DNA of 64,000 nucleotides from Actinocorallia populi (GCF_002995495.1 NZ_PVZV01000001.1:868001-932000), one strand, 5' to 3'. Counted from the stretch's first letter, positions 1 through 8,812 are shown. Numbers and translations are program-made. Notes: generated by a model from the letters alone, not told the origin.

Positions 1-650
1 ATGGGCAGCAGCCTCCCGCGAACCCGTACGGCGGCCCGCAGACCCCGCCGCCGCAGCCTCCGGCCTACCAGGCCTCGCCGCCTCCGGCCTACCCCGCGCA
101 GCCTCCGGCCTTCCCCGCGGCCGCGCAGCCGCAGTACGGCGTACCGCAGCAGCAGCCCTACGGCTACGCGGGCGGCGCGTACGGCGCGTACGCCAGCTGG
201 GGCCCGCGCTTCGCCGCGACCCTGGTCGACGGCATCATCGCCGGCATCCCGGCGGGCATCCTGTACTTCATCGCGACCGCCCTGTTCGTCAGCGACGCGG
301 CCGACATGACGTACGACCCCGCCACCGGCTCCTTCAGCGGCGGCGGCTCGGGCGCCGGCGGCATGCTGGTGATGCTGCTGGGCTACGCGGTCAGCTTCGC
401 GATCATGCTCTTCTTCCTGTACCAGCAGGGCACGACGGGCCAGACGCCGGGCAAGAAGCTCACCAACATCCGGGTGATCAGCGAGCAGACCGGCCAGCCG
501 ATCGGCTTCGGCATGACGTTCGTGCGCTACCTGGCGCACATCCTGGACGCGCTGCCCTGCTACGTCGGCTACCTGTGGCCGCTGTTCGACGCCAAGAAGC
601 AGACCTTCGCCGACAAGGTCATGAACACCGTCGTCGTCCGCTCCGTCTGA
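1..650 (+). CDS. RDD family membrane protein, N-terminus outside window
   Basis: The reading frame is open from base 3 and ends at the TGA at 648-650, so the true start lies before the window. The visible protein has a low-complexity Pro/Gln/Tyr/Ala-rich cytoplasmic leader of about 60 residues, then an RDD-type membrane domain. This begins near YASWGPRFAATLVDG (the Arg-Asp-type first helix) and has two hydrophobic helices, the second near GMLVMLLGYAVSF. It ends with the conserved tail KQTFADKV. RDD proteins are small integral membrane proteins of mostly unknown function, some linked to ion or osmolyte transport. The tail is almost the same as the C-terminus of the next gene, a kinase-RDD fusion, so the two are probably related duplicates. 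An in-frame ATG at 306 could be mistaken for a start but lies inside the membrane domain. Confidence 0.8.
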   Translation, partial: GQQPPANPYGGPQTPPPQPPAYQASPPPAYPAQPPAFPAAAQPQYGVPQQQPYGYAGGAYGAYASWGPRFAATLVDGIIAGIPAGILYFIATALFVSDAADMTYDPATGSFSGGGSGAGGMLVMLLGYAVSFAIMLFFLYQQGTTGQTPGKKLTNIRVISEQTGQPIGFGMTFVRYLAHILDALPCYVGYLWPLFDAKKQTFADKVMNTVVVRSV

Positions 651-662
651 CGCCGGCGTCTC

Positions 663-690
663 GCGGGGCGCCCCTCCAGGGGCGCCCCGC
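663..690 (+). terminator. Perfect GC hairpin after the RDD gene
   Basis: A 13-bp perfect inverted repeat (663-675 pairs with 678-690) with only two unpaired bases lies 12 bases after the RDD stop codon. There is a short T-containing stretch after it but no real T-run. It is likely a factor-independent or stem-only terminator of the kind common in actinomycetes, and separates the RDD gene from the kinase. Confidence 0.65.
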
Positions 691-713
691 ATCTTCGTTT
701 CCGGGAGGTTGCC

Positions 714-2234
714 TTGCACGAGGGCCTGGTACTCGCCGACCGCTTCGAGCTGGTGAGGAAGATCGGCCAGGGCGGCATGGGCGCCGTCTGGGAGGGCCGC
801 GACACCGCGCTCGGCCGCAGGGTGGCGATCAAGACCCTGGTGGTCAGCCCCACCGCGGAGGCGGTGCGCCGCTTCCGCGGCGAGGCGCAGATCGGCGCGG
901 GCCTCTCCCACCCGGGGATCATGGTCGTGCACGACATCGGCCAGTACGAGCAGGCGCTCTACCTGGTCATGGAGTACCTCGAGGGCAGCGACCTGAAGAC
1001 CCTCATGGAGCAGGGCCGCCTCCCGCTGGAGCGGACGCTGGAGATCGCCGCCGAGCTGCTCGGCGCGCTGGGCGCCGCGCACGCCCAGGGCGTGGTGCAC
1101 CGGGACGTCAAACCCGGCAACGTGATGATCCTGGACAAGGGCGGGCTGAAGATCCTGGACTTCGGGATCGCGCGGTTCACCGACGCCACCCTCACCGGCT
1201 CGGTGGTGGGGACGCCCGCCTACATGGCGCCCGAGCAGTTCACCGGTGACACCGAGGTGGACGGCCGGTGCGACCTGTACTCCTTCGGCGTCATGCTCTA
1301 CGAGATGGTCGTCGGGCGGCCCCCGTTCGAGGGCGGCACGCTGCCGGAGTTCGTCTACGCCCACCTGCAGAAGGTCCCGGACCCGCCGCGCGCGGCCCGT
1401 CCGGAGCTGCCGGAGTCGCTGAACAGGCTGATCGTCGACCTGCTGGCCAAGGACCCCGCGAGCCGCCCCCGGACGGCCGAGGCGGCCCTCCAGCGGCTCG
1501 ACTTCGTGCGCGACGAGCTCAGGCAGGGGCCCGCCCGTACGTTCGGGCCGCCCTCTCCGCGCACGCCGTACGCCCGGACACCGCCGCCGTTCGCGAACGA
1601 CCTCTCCCAGGGGCCCGTCACGCCCCCGCCCGTGGAGCTCCCGTTCTCCCAGCCCACGTCGCCCGCGCAGAATCCCGCCTACGGGGCGGCGGCCTACGGC
1701 CCGGCGGCGGGCTGGGCCCCGACGCAGCCCCCGTCCTACCAGCGGCAGCCCGTTCCGGCGCAGTTCGGCCACGGCTACGCCCAGCAGCAGTACCAGCAGC
1801 CCTTCCAGCAGATCCCCGGGGCACGGCGTCCCGCCTCGTACGGGCGCAGGGCCGGCGCGTTCGTGGTCGACTGGTTCCTCGGATTCGTCATCGTGATCAT
1901 GTTCGTGGTCGCGATGACCTGGAACGACGATCCGGACGCGCCGCTCAGCGATCCCCAGGGCGTGGCGATGCTCCTCGTCTGGGCGATCGTGTACTTCGTC
2001 TACGGGATGATGGAGGGCCTGCTCGGGTTCAGCCCCGGCAAGGGGATGTTCATGCTGCGGGTGGAGGACGCCCGGACAGGGGAGCGGATCGGGGTGGCCC
2101 GCGGCGTGGCCCGGGTCTTCGCCCAGATCATCAACTGGTGGTCGCTGCTGATCGGCTACCTGAACCCGCTGTGGGACGCGCAGAAGCAGACCTTCGCCGA
2201 CAAGGTGTGCGGCACCAGGGTGACCCGGGCCTGA
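714..2234 (+). CDS. Serine/threonine protein kinase with C-terminal RDD membrane domain
   Basis: A 506-residue fusion. The N-terminal eukaryotic-like kinase domain (about residues 10-265) shows the glycine loop GQGGMG, the VAIK lysine, the catalytic loop HRDVKPGN, the metal-binding DFGIA and an APE motif, so it should be active. A Pro/Gln/Tyr-rich linker (about 270-375) is followed by an RDD membrane domain starting near YGRRAGAFVVDW and ending QTFADKVCGTRV. The kinase would be tethered to the membrane by this domain, in place of the usual single helix plus PASTA repeats. The TTG start is chosen because GGGAGG at 703-708 lies five bases upstream and the glycine loop follows at a normal distance. 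The substrate cannot be read from sequence; the preceding RDD protein is an obvious candidate partner. Confidence 0.88.
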   Translation: MHEGLVLADRFELVRKIGQGGMGAVWEGRDTALGRRVAIKTLVVSPTAEAVRRFRGEAQIGAGLSHPGIMVVHDIGQYEQALYLVMEYLEGSDLKTLMEQGRLPLERTLEIAAELLGALGAAHAQGVVHRDVKPGNVMILDKGGLKILDFGIARFTDATLTGSVVGTPAYMAPEQFTGDTEVDGRCDLYSFGVMLYEMVVGRPPFEGGTLPEFVYAHLQKVPDPPRAARPELPESLNRLIVDLLAKDPASRPRTAEAALQRLDFVRDELRQGPARTFGPPSPRTPYARTPPPFANDLSQGPVTPPPVELPFSQPTSPAQNPAYGAAAYGPAAGWAPTQPPSYQRQPVPAQFGHGYAQQQYQQPFQQIPGARRPASYGRRAGAFVVDWFLGFVIVIMFVVAMTWNDDPDAPLSDPQGVAMLLVWAIVYFVYGMMEGLLGFSPGKGMFMLRVEDARTGERIGVARGVARVFAQIINWWSLLIGYLNPLWDAQKQTFADKVCGTRVTRA

Positions 2235-2240
2235 ACGATG

Positions 2241-2999
2241 TCATCTCGCCGGTTCGAAGACCGCGCCGTGCGCGGCGACGCGGGCGCGGCGGACCGCCTG
2301 GTCCAGCAGGGTCAGGGCGTCGGAGCGGCGGGCCATCTGGCCCGCGGTGAGGTTGTGTCCGGCGATCCCGCCGGCGAGCTCCAGGACCATGGTCAGCCGG
2401 GTGGCCAGCGCGTCGACCCGGTGGGCGCGGGCCGGGTAGCCGGGGGCGAGCCCGCTGTCGGCGTCGTCGCGCAGCGCCTTGAGCACCCCGGAGCGGTCGC
2501 CGTTGATGTCGTCCAGACCGCTCATGATCTCGGTGACCTCGCGCATCGCCAGCGAGAGCCCGCGCTCGGCGTCGGCCAGCGACGGCACGTCCGGCGGGAC
2601 GCTGCGCGCGGGCAGCAGCTCCCAGCGGGTGCCCTGGTAGGACGAGCCGCGCCGGTCCTCGACCGGGACCATGCCGATCGCGGTGCCCTCCAGCAGGACG
2701 ACGACGCCCTCTCCCGCCTCGACCGCCGCCTGGTTGAACTCGGCGGGGCCGGACAGGCCCAGCGGATCGCCGGGGGCCGGCAGCGCCAGCCGCAGCCCGG
2801 TGAGGCCGCGCGGGCGCAGCTCGGCCAGCCAGGAGCGCAGCGGGACCTGGCCCGCCAGATGCGGCCCGGGGCGTTCGACCGCGTCCACCGCCTCGTCGAG
2901 GCCGACATGGCCGGTGAGCCAGGCGTTCGCCCAGGCGACCAGCGTGGGAGAGGGACGGAAGCCGTGCATGACAAACACGATAACCGGCTTTCGGAGCAT
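2241..2999 (-). CDS. Hypothetical protein, 252 aa
   Basis: I do not recognise the family. The protein starts with a hydrophobic strand (MLRKPVIVFVMHGFRP) and has no clear signal peptide or membrane helix beyond it. The rest is mixed alpha/beta-looking with many charged residues, and the C-terminal third (from about residue 150) looks helical. Codon use (high GC at third positions) supports this strand. It is convergent with the kinase gene (stop codons only six bases apart) and divergent from the ABC ATPase gene. The ATG at 2999 is preceded by GGGAG but with almost no spacing; an ATG at 2969 is an alternative without a ribosome site. Function unknown. Confidence 0.6.
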   Translation of the reverse strand: MLRKPVIVFVMHGFRPSPTLVAWANAWLTGHVGLDEAVDAVERPGPHLAGQVPLRSWLAELRPRGLTGLRLALPAPGDPLGLSGPAEFNQAAVEAGEGVVVLLEGTAIGMVPVEDRRGSSYQGTRWELLPARSVPPDVPSLADAERGLSLAMREVTEIMSGLDDINGDRSGVLKALRDDADSGLAPGYPARAHRVDALATRLTMVLELAGGIAGHNLTAGQMARRSDALTLLDQAVRRARVAAHGAVFEPAR

Positions 3000-3092
3000 C
3001 TCCCGGGGAGTGCGCCGGGGGCGGCGCCGCAATTCCCATAGAACAGGGGCACCGCGCCCTGCCTGCAATAAGGTTGACGCTGGAGGATCTGA

Positions 3093-3884
3093 ATGAGCGG
3101 TGAGGTACTGAGGCTCGAGGGCGTCGTGATCCGGCGCGAGGGAGCCGTTTTGCTCGGCGGCGTGGACTGGACGGTCGACGAGGGCGAGCGCTGGGTGGTC
3201 ATCGGGCCGAACGGGGCGGGCAAGACCACGCTGCTCCAGGTGGCGGCGACCACGCTCTACCCGACCGAGGGCCGGGTGGAGGTGCTGGGGGAGAGGCTCG
3301 GCCAGACCGACGTCTTCGAGCTGCGGCCCCGGATCGGGTTCGCCAGCGCGTCGGTGGCCGAGAAGGTGCCGTCGGGCGAGACGGTCATGGACCTGGTGCT
3401 GACGGCGTCGTACGCGATCCTGGGGCGCTGGCAGGAGGAGTACGACTCCACGGACGTCGGCCGCGCGGTCGCCCTGCTGGAGGCCCTGGGCTGCACCGAG
3501 CTGGTGCGCAGGCGCTTCGCCACCCTCTCGGAGGGGGAGCGCAAGCGCGTGCAGATCGCCCGCGCGCTGATGCCGGACCCGGAGCTGCTCCTGCTGGACG
3601 AGCCCGCCGCGGGCCTCGACCTGGGCGCCCGCGAGGAGCTGGTGGGCCGGTTGGCGCGGCTGGCGGAGGATCCGGCGGCGCCGGCGATGGTGCTGGTCAC
3701 CCACCACCTGGAGGAGGTGCCGCCCGGCTTCACCCACGCACTGCTGCTGCGCAGGGGCGGGGTGGTGGCCGCCGGCAAGGTGGACGAGGTGCTGACCGGT
3801 GGGAATCTCAGCGACTGCTTCGGCATCCCGCTGCAGGTGGAGCAGCACAACGGCAGGTGGTACGCCCGGTCCGCCCTGGCATGA
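3093..3884 (+). CDS. ABC transporter ATP-binding protein
   Basis: A 263-residue ATPase subunit with Walker A (GPNGAGKTT, near residue 38), Q-loop region, a signature variant LSEGERKRVQIARAL and Walker B LLLLDEPAAGLD, followed by the switch histidine in LVTHH. Both nucleotide-binding and hydrolysis motifs are complete. No permease or binding protein gene is next to it, so it probably works with a membrane partner encoded elsewhere. The sequence resembles stand-alone ATPases of the ModF/YlmA type more than dedicated importer subunits. The start has a good GGAGG eight bases upstream. The substrate is unknown. Confidence 0.88.
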   Translation: MSGEVLRLEGVVIRREGAVLLGGVDWTVDEGERWVVIGPNGAGKTTLLQVAATTLYPTEGRVEVLGERLGQTDVFELRPRIGFASASVAEKVPSGETVMDLVLTASYAILGRWQEEYDSTDVGRAVALLEALGCTELVRRRFATLSEGERKRVQIARALMPDPELLLLDEPAAGLDLGAREELVGRLARLAEDPAAPAMVLVTHHLEEVPPGFTHALLLRRGGVVAAGKVDEVLTGGNLSDCFGIPLQVEQHNGRWYARSALA

Positions 3885-3929
3885 CCCTGATGTCGAGGTG
3901 ATCCGGGCCGCTCCCTACGATCGGTCACC

Positions 3930-4685
3930 ATGACACCGTGGGAAGCGGTCGCGATCTTCGCGGCGGGGACGGCCGCCGGCGGGATCAACGCCGTCGTCGG
4001 GTCGGGTTCACTGATCACGTTCCCGACCCTGGTGGCGCTGGGCTACCCGCCGGTCCTGGCGAACGTCTCCAACAACATCGGGCTGGTGCCGGGCGCCGTC
4101 GCCTCCTGCTGGGGGTACCGGCGGGAGCTGGCGGGGCAGTCCGGGCGGCTGGTCCGGCTGGGCGCCGGTTCGCTGCTCGGCGCGATCGCCGGCGGGCTGC
4201 TGCTGCTGAGCCTGCCCGAGTCGGCGTTCAAGATGATCGTCCCGGTGCTGATCGTGGTCGCGCTGGTGCTGGTGGTGGTGCAGCCGCGGCTCAACGCCTG
4301 GGTGCGCAAGCGGCGTACGAGCGAGGCCGGGCACGGCGGGCCGCTGTTGTGGGTCCTGGTCTGCCTGGCCGGGGTCTACGGCGGTTATTTCGGTGCTGCC
4401 CAGGGCATCCTGCTCATCTCACTGCTCGGCATCTTCCTGCCCGACGACATGCAGACCCTCAACGGGATCAAGAACGCGCTGAGCGGGATCGTCAACGCCA
4501 CCGCGGCGGTGCTGTTCATCCTGATCGCCGAGGTCGACTGGGCGGTGGTGGGGCTGATCGCCCTCGGCGCGGTCCTCGGCGGCTACACCGGCGCCTCGGT
4601 GGGGCGCAGGCTCCCGCCCTGGGCGTTGCGCGGTGTCATTGTTTGTGTGGGTCTGGTGGCGATTGTGAAGCTCGTCACCGGGTAG
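3930..4685 (+). CDS. TauE/SafE family sulfite/organosulfur exporter-like membrane protein
   Basis: A 251-residue polytopic protein with about eight hydrophobic helices. The N-terminal repeat motif AAGGINAVVGSGSLITFPTLVALGYPP is typical of the family (glycine-rich, inside the first and second helices), and the second half repeats it as YGGYFGAAQGILLISLLG. Family members move sulfite, sulfoacetate or related anions; several are of unknown substrate. The ATG at 3930 lies 45 bases after the ABC ATPase gene on the same strand, so the two may be cotranscribed. Confidence 0.85.
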   Translation: MTPWEAVAIFAAGTAAGGINAVVGSGSLITFPTLVALGYPPVLANVSNNIGLVPGAVASCWGYRRELAGQSGRLVRLGAGSLLGAIAGGLLLLSLPESAFKMIVPVLIVVALVLVVVQPRLNAWVRKRRTSEAGHGGPLLWVLVCLAGVYGGYFGAAQGILLISLLGIFLPDDMQTLNGIKNALSGIVNATAAVLFILIAEVDWAVVGLIALGAVLGGYTGASVGRRLPPWALRGVIVCVGLVAIVKLVTG

Positions 4686-4720
4686 AACTCGAACATGGGT
4701 TCTCATGGTGGGGGAATGCG

Positions 4721-4945
4721 GTGAAGGGCGACCGGGTCGAGATCGTGGTGGAGTCCGGCGAGGCCCTGCGGACGTACGACGTCGTGGCGACCAAGGCCGG
4801 CCGGCGGGTGGAGATCAGCAACCGGCGCGGGGTGATCGAGGTCAGCGAGGTCACCCGCACCGGCACCCCGGTGCGCACGGCGCGGTTCATGGCCAGCAGG
4901 GTCGTGGCCCTGGTCGAGCACCCGATGGACGAGGGCGCGGACTAG
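4721..4945 (+). CDS. Small conserved-looking protein of unknown function, 74 aa
   Basis: A short frame starting GTG with a purine-rich GGTGGGGGA a few bases upstream and strong third-position GC bias, which supports it as real. The product begins MKGDRVEIVVESGEAL and is mostly beta-strand-like (alternating Val/Ile and charged residues: RRVEIS, VIEVSEVTR), ending in an acidic tail. It has no cysteine, signal or membrane helix. It lies 35 bases after the TauE-type gene and ends seven bases before the convergent Rieske gene. Family not recognised. Confidence 0.6.
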   Translation: MKGDRVEIVVESGEALRTYDVVATKAGRRVEISNRRGVIEVSEVTRTGTPVRTARFMASRVVALVEHPMDEGAD

Positions 4946-4952
4946 CGGCCGC

Positions 4953-5927
4953 TCAGACCGGGCGGACCTGCACCATCCCCGTCTCGCTGGTCCGGGTGTC
5001 GAAGGCCGGCTGGCGGCTGGTGGCGGGGCCGTCGACGACCGCGCCGTCGTCGACCCGGAAGGTGCTGCCGTGCCAGGGGCAGACCACGCAGACCTCGTCG
5101 TGCACCCGCACCACCCGGCCCTGGTGCAGCGGTCCCGCCAGATGGGCGCAGGCGTCGGCCAGCACCCGCACCTCGTCGCCCAGCCGCAGCACGAACAGGT
5201 CGATGTAGCCCAGGGAGCGGTGCACGGGCCAGCCGTCGGGCAGCTCGTCCAGCGCGCACAGGTCGTGCCAGCCCAGCGGGACGAGGTGGGAGATCGAGGG
5301 GGCGTGGTTGGCGCCCGCGGCCTGCCGGAAGGCCAGGTGGCCGCCCAGGTAGCTGCCGGCCATCATGCTGCCGAGCCCCAGGAGGCTCAGCGCCTTGCCG
5401 GTGCCGTGGTCGCCGCGCGTCCGCGCCAGCAGCGAGGCCCCGTACAGCAGGTTGGTCAGGCCCATCCCCATCGCGTGGACCAGGCCGACCCGCTGCTGCT
5501 CCCGGTGCAGGCTGGACCAGTCGGCCAGGCCGGTGAGCACCGTGGGCACCGAGGTGGCCAGGCCGAAGGCGATCAGGACGCGCGAGGACCGCCGGGTGCC
5601 CGGGAAGAGGTCCAGCAGCGCGGCCGAGCAGTAGGCGCCGATGGGCAGGTCGGTCAGCGGCGCGTGCACGGGATGCCCGAACGGCACCCCGTGCAGGACG
5701 TTGCGCAGCGGCCCCGGCGGCAGGGCCTTGCGCACGGCCTTGGAGATCGTCCGGATCGCCCCGTCCAGGGCCGAGTCCAGCTCCAGGCGCTCGGCGAGCG
5801 CCACCGGGTGGGCCCGGGTGCCGCCCCGCGCCCCGTTCTTGGTGATCCTGCCTGCTCGTTCACGATTCACTGGCTGACATCCCATCTGCCCGGTGCAGGC
5901 GTTCCGACGGTCATCCACCTTCCCCAA
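4953..5927 (-). CDS. Rieske [2Fe-2S] protein with DUF2231-type membrane domain
   Basis: The C-terminal part (about residues 220-324) is a Rieske domain with both ligand boxes: CAHLAG and, about 20 residues later, CPWHGS (Cys-x-His and Cys-x2-His). The N-terminal part has the DUF2231 membrane domain, with the HPVHAPLTDLPIGAYCSAALLD motif region and four hydrophobic helices, including a His in LVHAMGMG that may bind a cofactor. Such fusions are common in actinomycetes and are thought to pass electrons at the membrane; the partner is unknown. The TTG at 5927 is used because GGAGGGGG lies just upstream on this strand. An ATG at 5885 is the main alternative. Confidence 0.82.
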   Translation of the reverse strand: MGKVDDRRNACTGQMGCQPVNRERAGRITKNGARGGTRAHPVALAERLELDSALDGAIRTISKAVRKALPPGPLRNVLHGVPFGHPVHAPLTDLPIGAYCSAALLDLFPGTRRSSRVLIAFGLATSVPTVLTGLADWSSLHREQQRVGLVHAMGMGLTNLLYGASLLARTRGDHGTGKALSLLGLGSMMAGSYLGGHLAFRQAAGANHAPSISHLVPLGWHDLCALDELPDGWPVHRSLGYIDLFVLRLGDEVRVLADACAHLAGPLHQGRVVRVHDEVCVVCPWHGSTFRVDDGAVVDGPATSRQPAFDTRTSETGMVQVRPV

Positions 5928-5977
5928 GACGTTCCCCCTCCGGCCGGGGGGATAACGGTGACGGGCGGCGCCTTCGG

Positions 5978-6003
5978 GGCCCGGGGGGCGGGCCCCCCGG
6001 GCC
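5978..6003 (-). terminator. GC hairpin at the 3' end of the molybdopterin oxidoreductase gene
   Basis: An 11-bp perfect stem (5978-5988 with 5993-6003) and four-base loop lies eight bases beyond the stop codon of the oxidoreductase on the minus strand, and before the Rieske gene on the same strand. There is no T-run. It probably separates transcription of the two. Confidence 0.6.
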
Positions 6004-6011
6004 GACCGGGG

Positions 6012-8111
6012 TCAGCCGACCCGCTCCAGGCGGACGGGAACCCCGTTGAACACGGCGTTGCCGGACAGGACGTCGATCTCCTGCTCGTCGGTCAGCGTGT
6101 TGACGCTCACCCCGGCGTGCTCGGCGGCCACCCGCGTCCGGGTGCCCGGCCGGGAGTGGCCCCAGCCGTGCGGCAGGCTCACCACGCCCGGCATGATCTC
6201 GTCGTTCGGCTCGGCCTGCGCCTCGACCTCGCCCGCCCGCGAGGTGACCCGGACGGTGTCGCCCGCCCCGACGCCCAGCCGCTCGGCGTCCGCGGGGTTC
6301 AGCCGCAGCGTGCAGGTGTTGGAACCGCCCACCAGTTCGGGGATGTTGTGCATCCAGCTGTTGTTGGACCGCAGGTGGCGTCGGCCGATCAGCACGAAGC
6401 CGTCGGCGGGGCGGGCGGCGCGCAGCCGCTCCACGTCCTTGGCGAACGGCTCGGGGCACAGGTCGATGCGCTCCAGGACCAGGACCTCCGCCAGCCGGGG
6501 CTGGAGCGGGCCCAGGTCGATCCCGCCGACCGTCTCGGCCAGGGTCAGCCCGTAGGGGCCGAGGCGGAGCATCATGTCCAGCCGGGTCTCGGCGGACGGG
6601 GGGCCGAGCTCGGCCCGCAGGTCCTCCCGGCCAGCCTTCTTCAAGGTGGTCTGGATGACGAACTCGTCGACGTCCCGCGGGTCCGCCCCGGTCAGCTCGC
6701 CGACCAGCCGTGCCATGATCTCCGACTCGGACGGCCGGTCGCCGCGGTCGGCGGCGGGCGGGGAGTAGCGCGCGTAGTTGCGGACGGTGAACGCCAGCAG
6801 CGCCACGTCGTAGTGCGGGGTGCGGGTGTGCGGGGGAGGCGGCAGGACCACGTCGGCGTGGCGCGTCGTCTCGTTGACGTACGGGTCGACGCTGACCATG
6901 AACTCCAGGTTCTCCAGCGCGCGGCCGATCCGGTCGCCGTTCGGCGCGGACAGGACGGGGTTGCCGCCCACGGTGATCAGCGCCTTGATCTGGCCTTCGC
7001 CCTCGGTCTCGATCTCCTCGGCGAGGGTGGCGACGGGCAGCTCGCCGTTGACCTCCGGCAGGCCGCGGACCCGGCTGTGCCAGCGTCCCGTCCGGTAGGG
7101 GCGGGAGCGTCTGCCGACGGAGTGCGCGGCCTTGGGGAACATCGCGCCGCCGGGCCGGTCCAGGTTGCCGGTGAGCACGTTCAGCGCGTCGATCAGCCAG
7201 GTCGCCAGGGTGCCGAACTCCTGGGTGCAGGTGCCGATCCGGCCGTAGACCACGGCGGGCTCGGCCGCGGCCAGCTCGCGGGCGATCTCCCTGACGGCCT
7301 GCGCCGGGACGCCGGTGATCTGCTCGGTGGCCTCGGGGGAGAACTCCCCGGCGAGCTCGCGCAGCTGCTCCAGGCCGTCCACCTCGTGGCGGAGCCGGGT
7401 CAGGCCCTCGGCGAACAGGGTGTGCACGATCGAGAACAGGAACCAGGCGTCGGCTCCGGGGCGGAGCGGGACGTGCCGGTCGGCGAGCTCGGCGGTGCGG
7501 GTGCGGCGCGGGTCCACCACGACGAGGCGCCCGCCGCGGCGGCGCAGCTCCTTCAGCCTGCCGGGGAAGTCGGGGGCCGAGCAGAGGCTGCCGTTGGACT
7601 CCAGCGGGTTGGCGCCCAGCATCAGCAGGTAGGAGGCGCGGTCCAGGTCGGGCACCGCGATGGCCAGCGGGTCGCCGAGCATGTAGCCCGCGCTGACGTG
7701 CTTGGGCATCTGGTCGGCGGTGCTGGCGCTGTAGAAGTTCTTCGTGCCGATGCCCTTGATGAGCAGCGACCCGTAGAGGGAGCCGGCGACGCTGTGCGCG
7801 CTGGGATTGCCCAGGTAGATCGCGACCGCGTCCTTGCCGTAGGTGTCGATGATGCGGCGCAGCCCGTGGCCGGCGGCCTCGAAGGCCTCCTCCCAGCCCG
7901 CCTCCCCGCCCCGGACGAGCGGGGCGGCCAGTTTGTCGGGGTCGTTGTCCAGGCGCCCGAAACTCGCGCCCTTGGGGCAGATGAAGCCCTTGCTGAACGG
8001 ATCGTTCTTGTCACCGCGGACCTTGATGACCTTGTCGTCATCATCCAGGGTGAGCTCCAGGCCGCACACGGCCTCACACAGCGGACATGTCCTGAACGCG
8101 GTTCGGGTCAT
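6012..8111 (-). CDS. Molybdopterin-dependent oxidoreductase (DMSO reductase superfamily)
   Basis: A 699-residue enzyme. The N-terminus carries a [4Fe-4S] site: Cys9, Cys12, Cys16 and Cys45 (CPLCEAVC, then CPKG). The long central domains bind bis-MGD (motifs such as GNPSAHS and GANPLESNGS) and the C-terminal molydopterin dinucleotide-binding domain shows LNPADAERLGVGAGD and LPHGWGH. It lacks a twin-arginine signal, so it should be cytoplasmic. Overall layout resembles the assimilatory nitrate reductase / formate dehydrogenase-like branch. No beta or gamma subunit gene adjoins, so it may work alone or accept electrons from a ferredoxin-like partner; the Rieske protein downstream is a conceivable but unproven partner. 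The substrate cannot be assigned. Confidence 0.88.
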   Translation of the reverse strand: MTRTAFRTCPLCEAVCGLELTLDDDDKVIKVRGDKNDPFSKGFICPKGASFGRLDNDPDKLAAPLVRGGEAGWEEAFEAAGHGLRRIIDTYGKDAVAIYLGNPSAHSVAGSLYGSLLIKGIGTKNFYSASTADQMPKHVSAGYMLGDPLAIAVPDLDRASYLLMLGANPLESNGSLCSAPDFPGRLKELRRRGGRLVVVDPRRTRTAELADRHVPLRPGADAWFLFSIVHTLFAEGLTRLRHEVDGLEQLRELAGEFSPEATEQITGVPAQAVREIARELAAAEPAVVYGRIGTCTQEFGTLATWLIDALNVLTGNLDRPGGAMFPKAAHSVGRRSRPYRTGRWHSRVRGLPEVNGELPVATLAEEIETEGEGQIKALITVGGNPVLSAPNGDRIGRALENLEFMVSVDPYVNETTRHADVVLPPPPHTRTPHYDVALLAFTVRNYARYSPPAADRGDRPSESEIMARLVGELTGADPRDVDEFVIQTTLKKAGREDLRAELGPPSAETRLDMMLRLGPYGLTLAETVGGIDLGPLQPRLAEVLVLERIDLCPEPFAKDVERLRAARPADGFVLIGRRHLRSNNSWMHNIPELVGGSNTCTLRLNPADAERLGVGAGDTVRVTSRAGEVEAQAEPNDEIMPGVVSLPHGWGHSRPGTRTRVAAEHAGVSVNTLTDEQEIDVLSGNAVFNGVPVRLERVG

Positions 8112-8236
8112 GGGTGTATGTAACCACTTACCCCGGATCGGGGACAGGGCCGCCCGTGCCCGACGGGGGCATGAACCCTTTTCCCGGCGAGTGGCGAGAT
8201 AACGGTGACCTGCTCCCTACGGAAGGCCGCAATGGC

Positions 8237-8812
8237 ATGGTGACGTCCGTGCGGTCGGACGACTCGGCCCTCATCGCGGAATCACTGCGACGGCCCGAGG
8301 CGTTCGCGGAACTCTTCGACCGGTACTCGGGGCTGCTGTACCGCTACACCTCCCGCCGCCTCGGCCCGCAAAGCGCCGAGGACCTGGTAGGCGACACCTT
8401 CGCGATCGCCTTCGCCAAACGCGCCAGGTACGACACGTCCTACACCGACGCCCGCCCCTGGCTGTTCGGCATCCTCACCAAGCTCATCTCCCGCCACCAC
8501 CGGCGCGAAGCCGCCCGCTACCGCGCGTGGGAGCGCAGCGCCCCGCCCGCCGCGCACGTGGAATCCCCCGCCGACCGGGTGGAAGCGGGCGTGATGGCGC
8601 AGGCGTCACGCGGCGAACTCGCCCTCGCGCTGGCCGCCCTCTCGGCGGGGGACCGGGACGTGCTGCTGCTCGTGGCCTGGGGCGACTGCTCCTACGAGGA
8701 GGTCGCACGCGCCCTGAACATCCCGATCGGGACCGTGCGCTCCCGCCTCAACCGCGCCAGACGCAAGGTCCGCGCCGCGCTGGGCGACGTCAACCCGCTG
8801 GAAGGAGAATGA
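8237..8812 (+). CDS. ECF RNA polymerase sigma factor
   Basis: A 191-residue sigma-70 family factor with region 2 (FAELFDRYSGLLYRYTSRRLG to AEDLVGDTFAIAF) and region 4 helix-turn-helix (YEEVARALNIPIGTVRSRLNRARRKVR). ATG 8237 is chosen because region 2 begins 20 residues later and GGAAGG lies about ten bases upstream; an in-frame ATG at 8114 would add an unusual 41-residue tail. The gene overlaps or touches the next gene (LCP), so the two are cotranscribed. No classical zinc-finger anti-sigma gene is present; the membrane protein encoded next could fill that role. Divergent from the molybdopterin enzyme. Confidence 0.87.
   Translation: MVTSVRSDDSALIAESLRRPEAFAELFDRYSGLLYRYTSRRLGPQSAEDLVGDTFAIAFAKRARYDTSYTDARPWLFGILTKLISRHHRREAARYRAWERSAPPAAHVESPADRVEAGVMAQASRGELALALAALSAGDRDVLLLVAWGDCSYEEVARALNIPIGTVRSRLNRARRKVRAALGDVNPLEGE

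Noticed and set aside
5070-8123. Long open frame on the plus strand across the Rieske and molybdopterin genes
   Set aside because: Antisense shadow; no ribosome site and no domain, and both minus-strand genes have clear Fe-S motifs.
5951-8209. The 12-base word GATAACGGTGAC present at 5951-5962 and 8198-8209
   Set aside because: It has no symmetry or matching position to starts; pairs of 12-base matches are expected by chance in a window this size.
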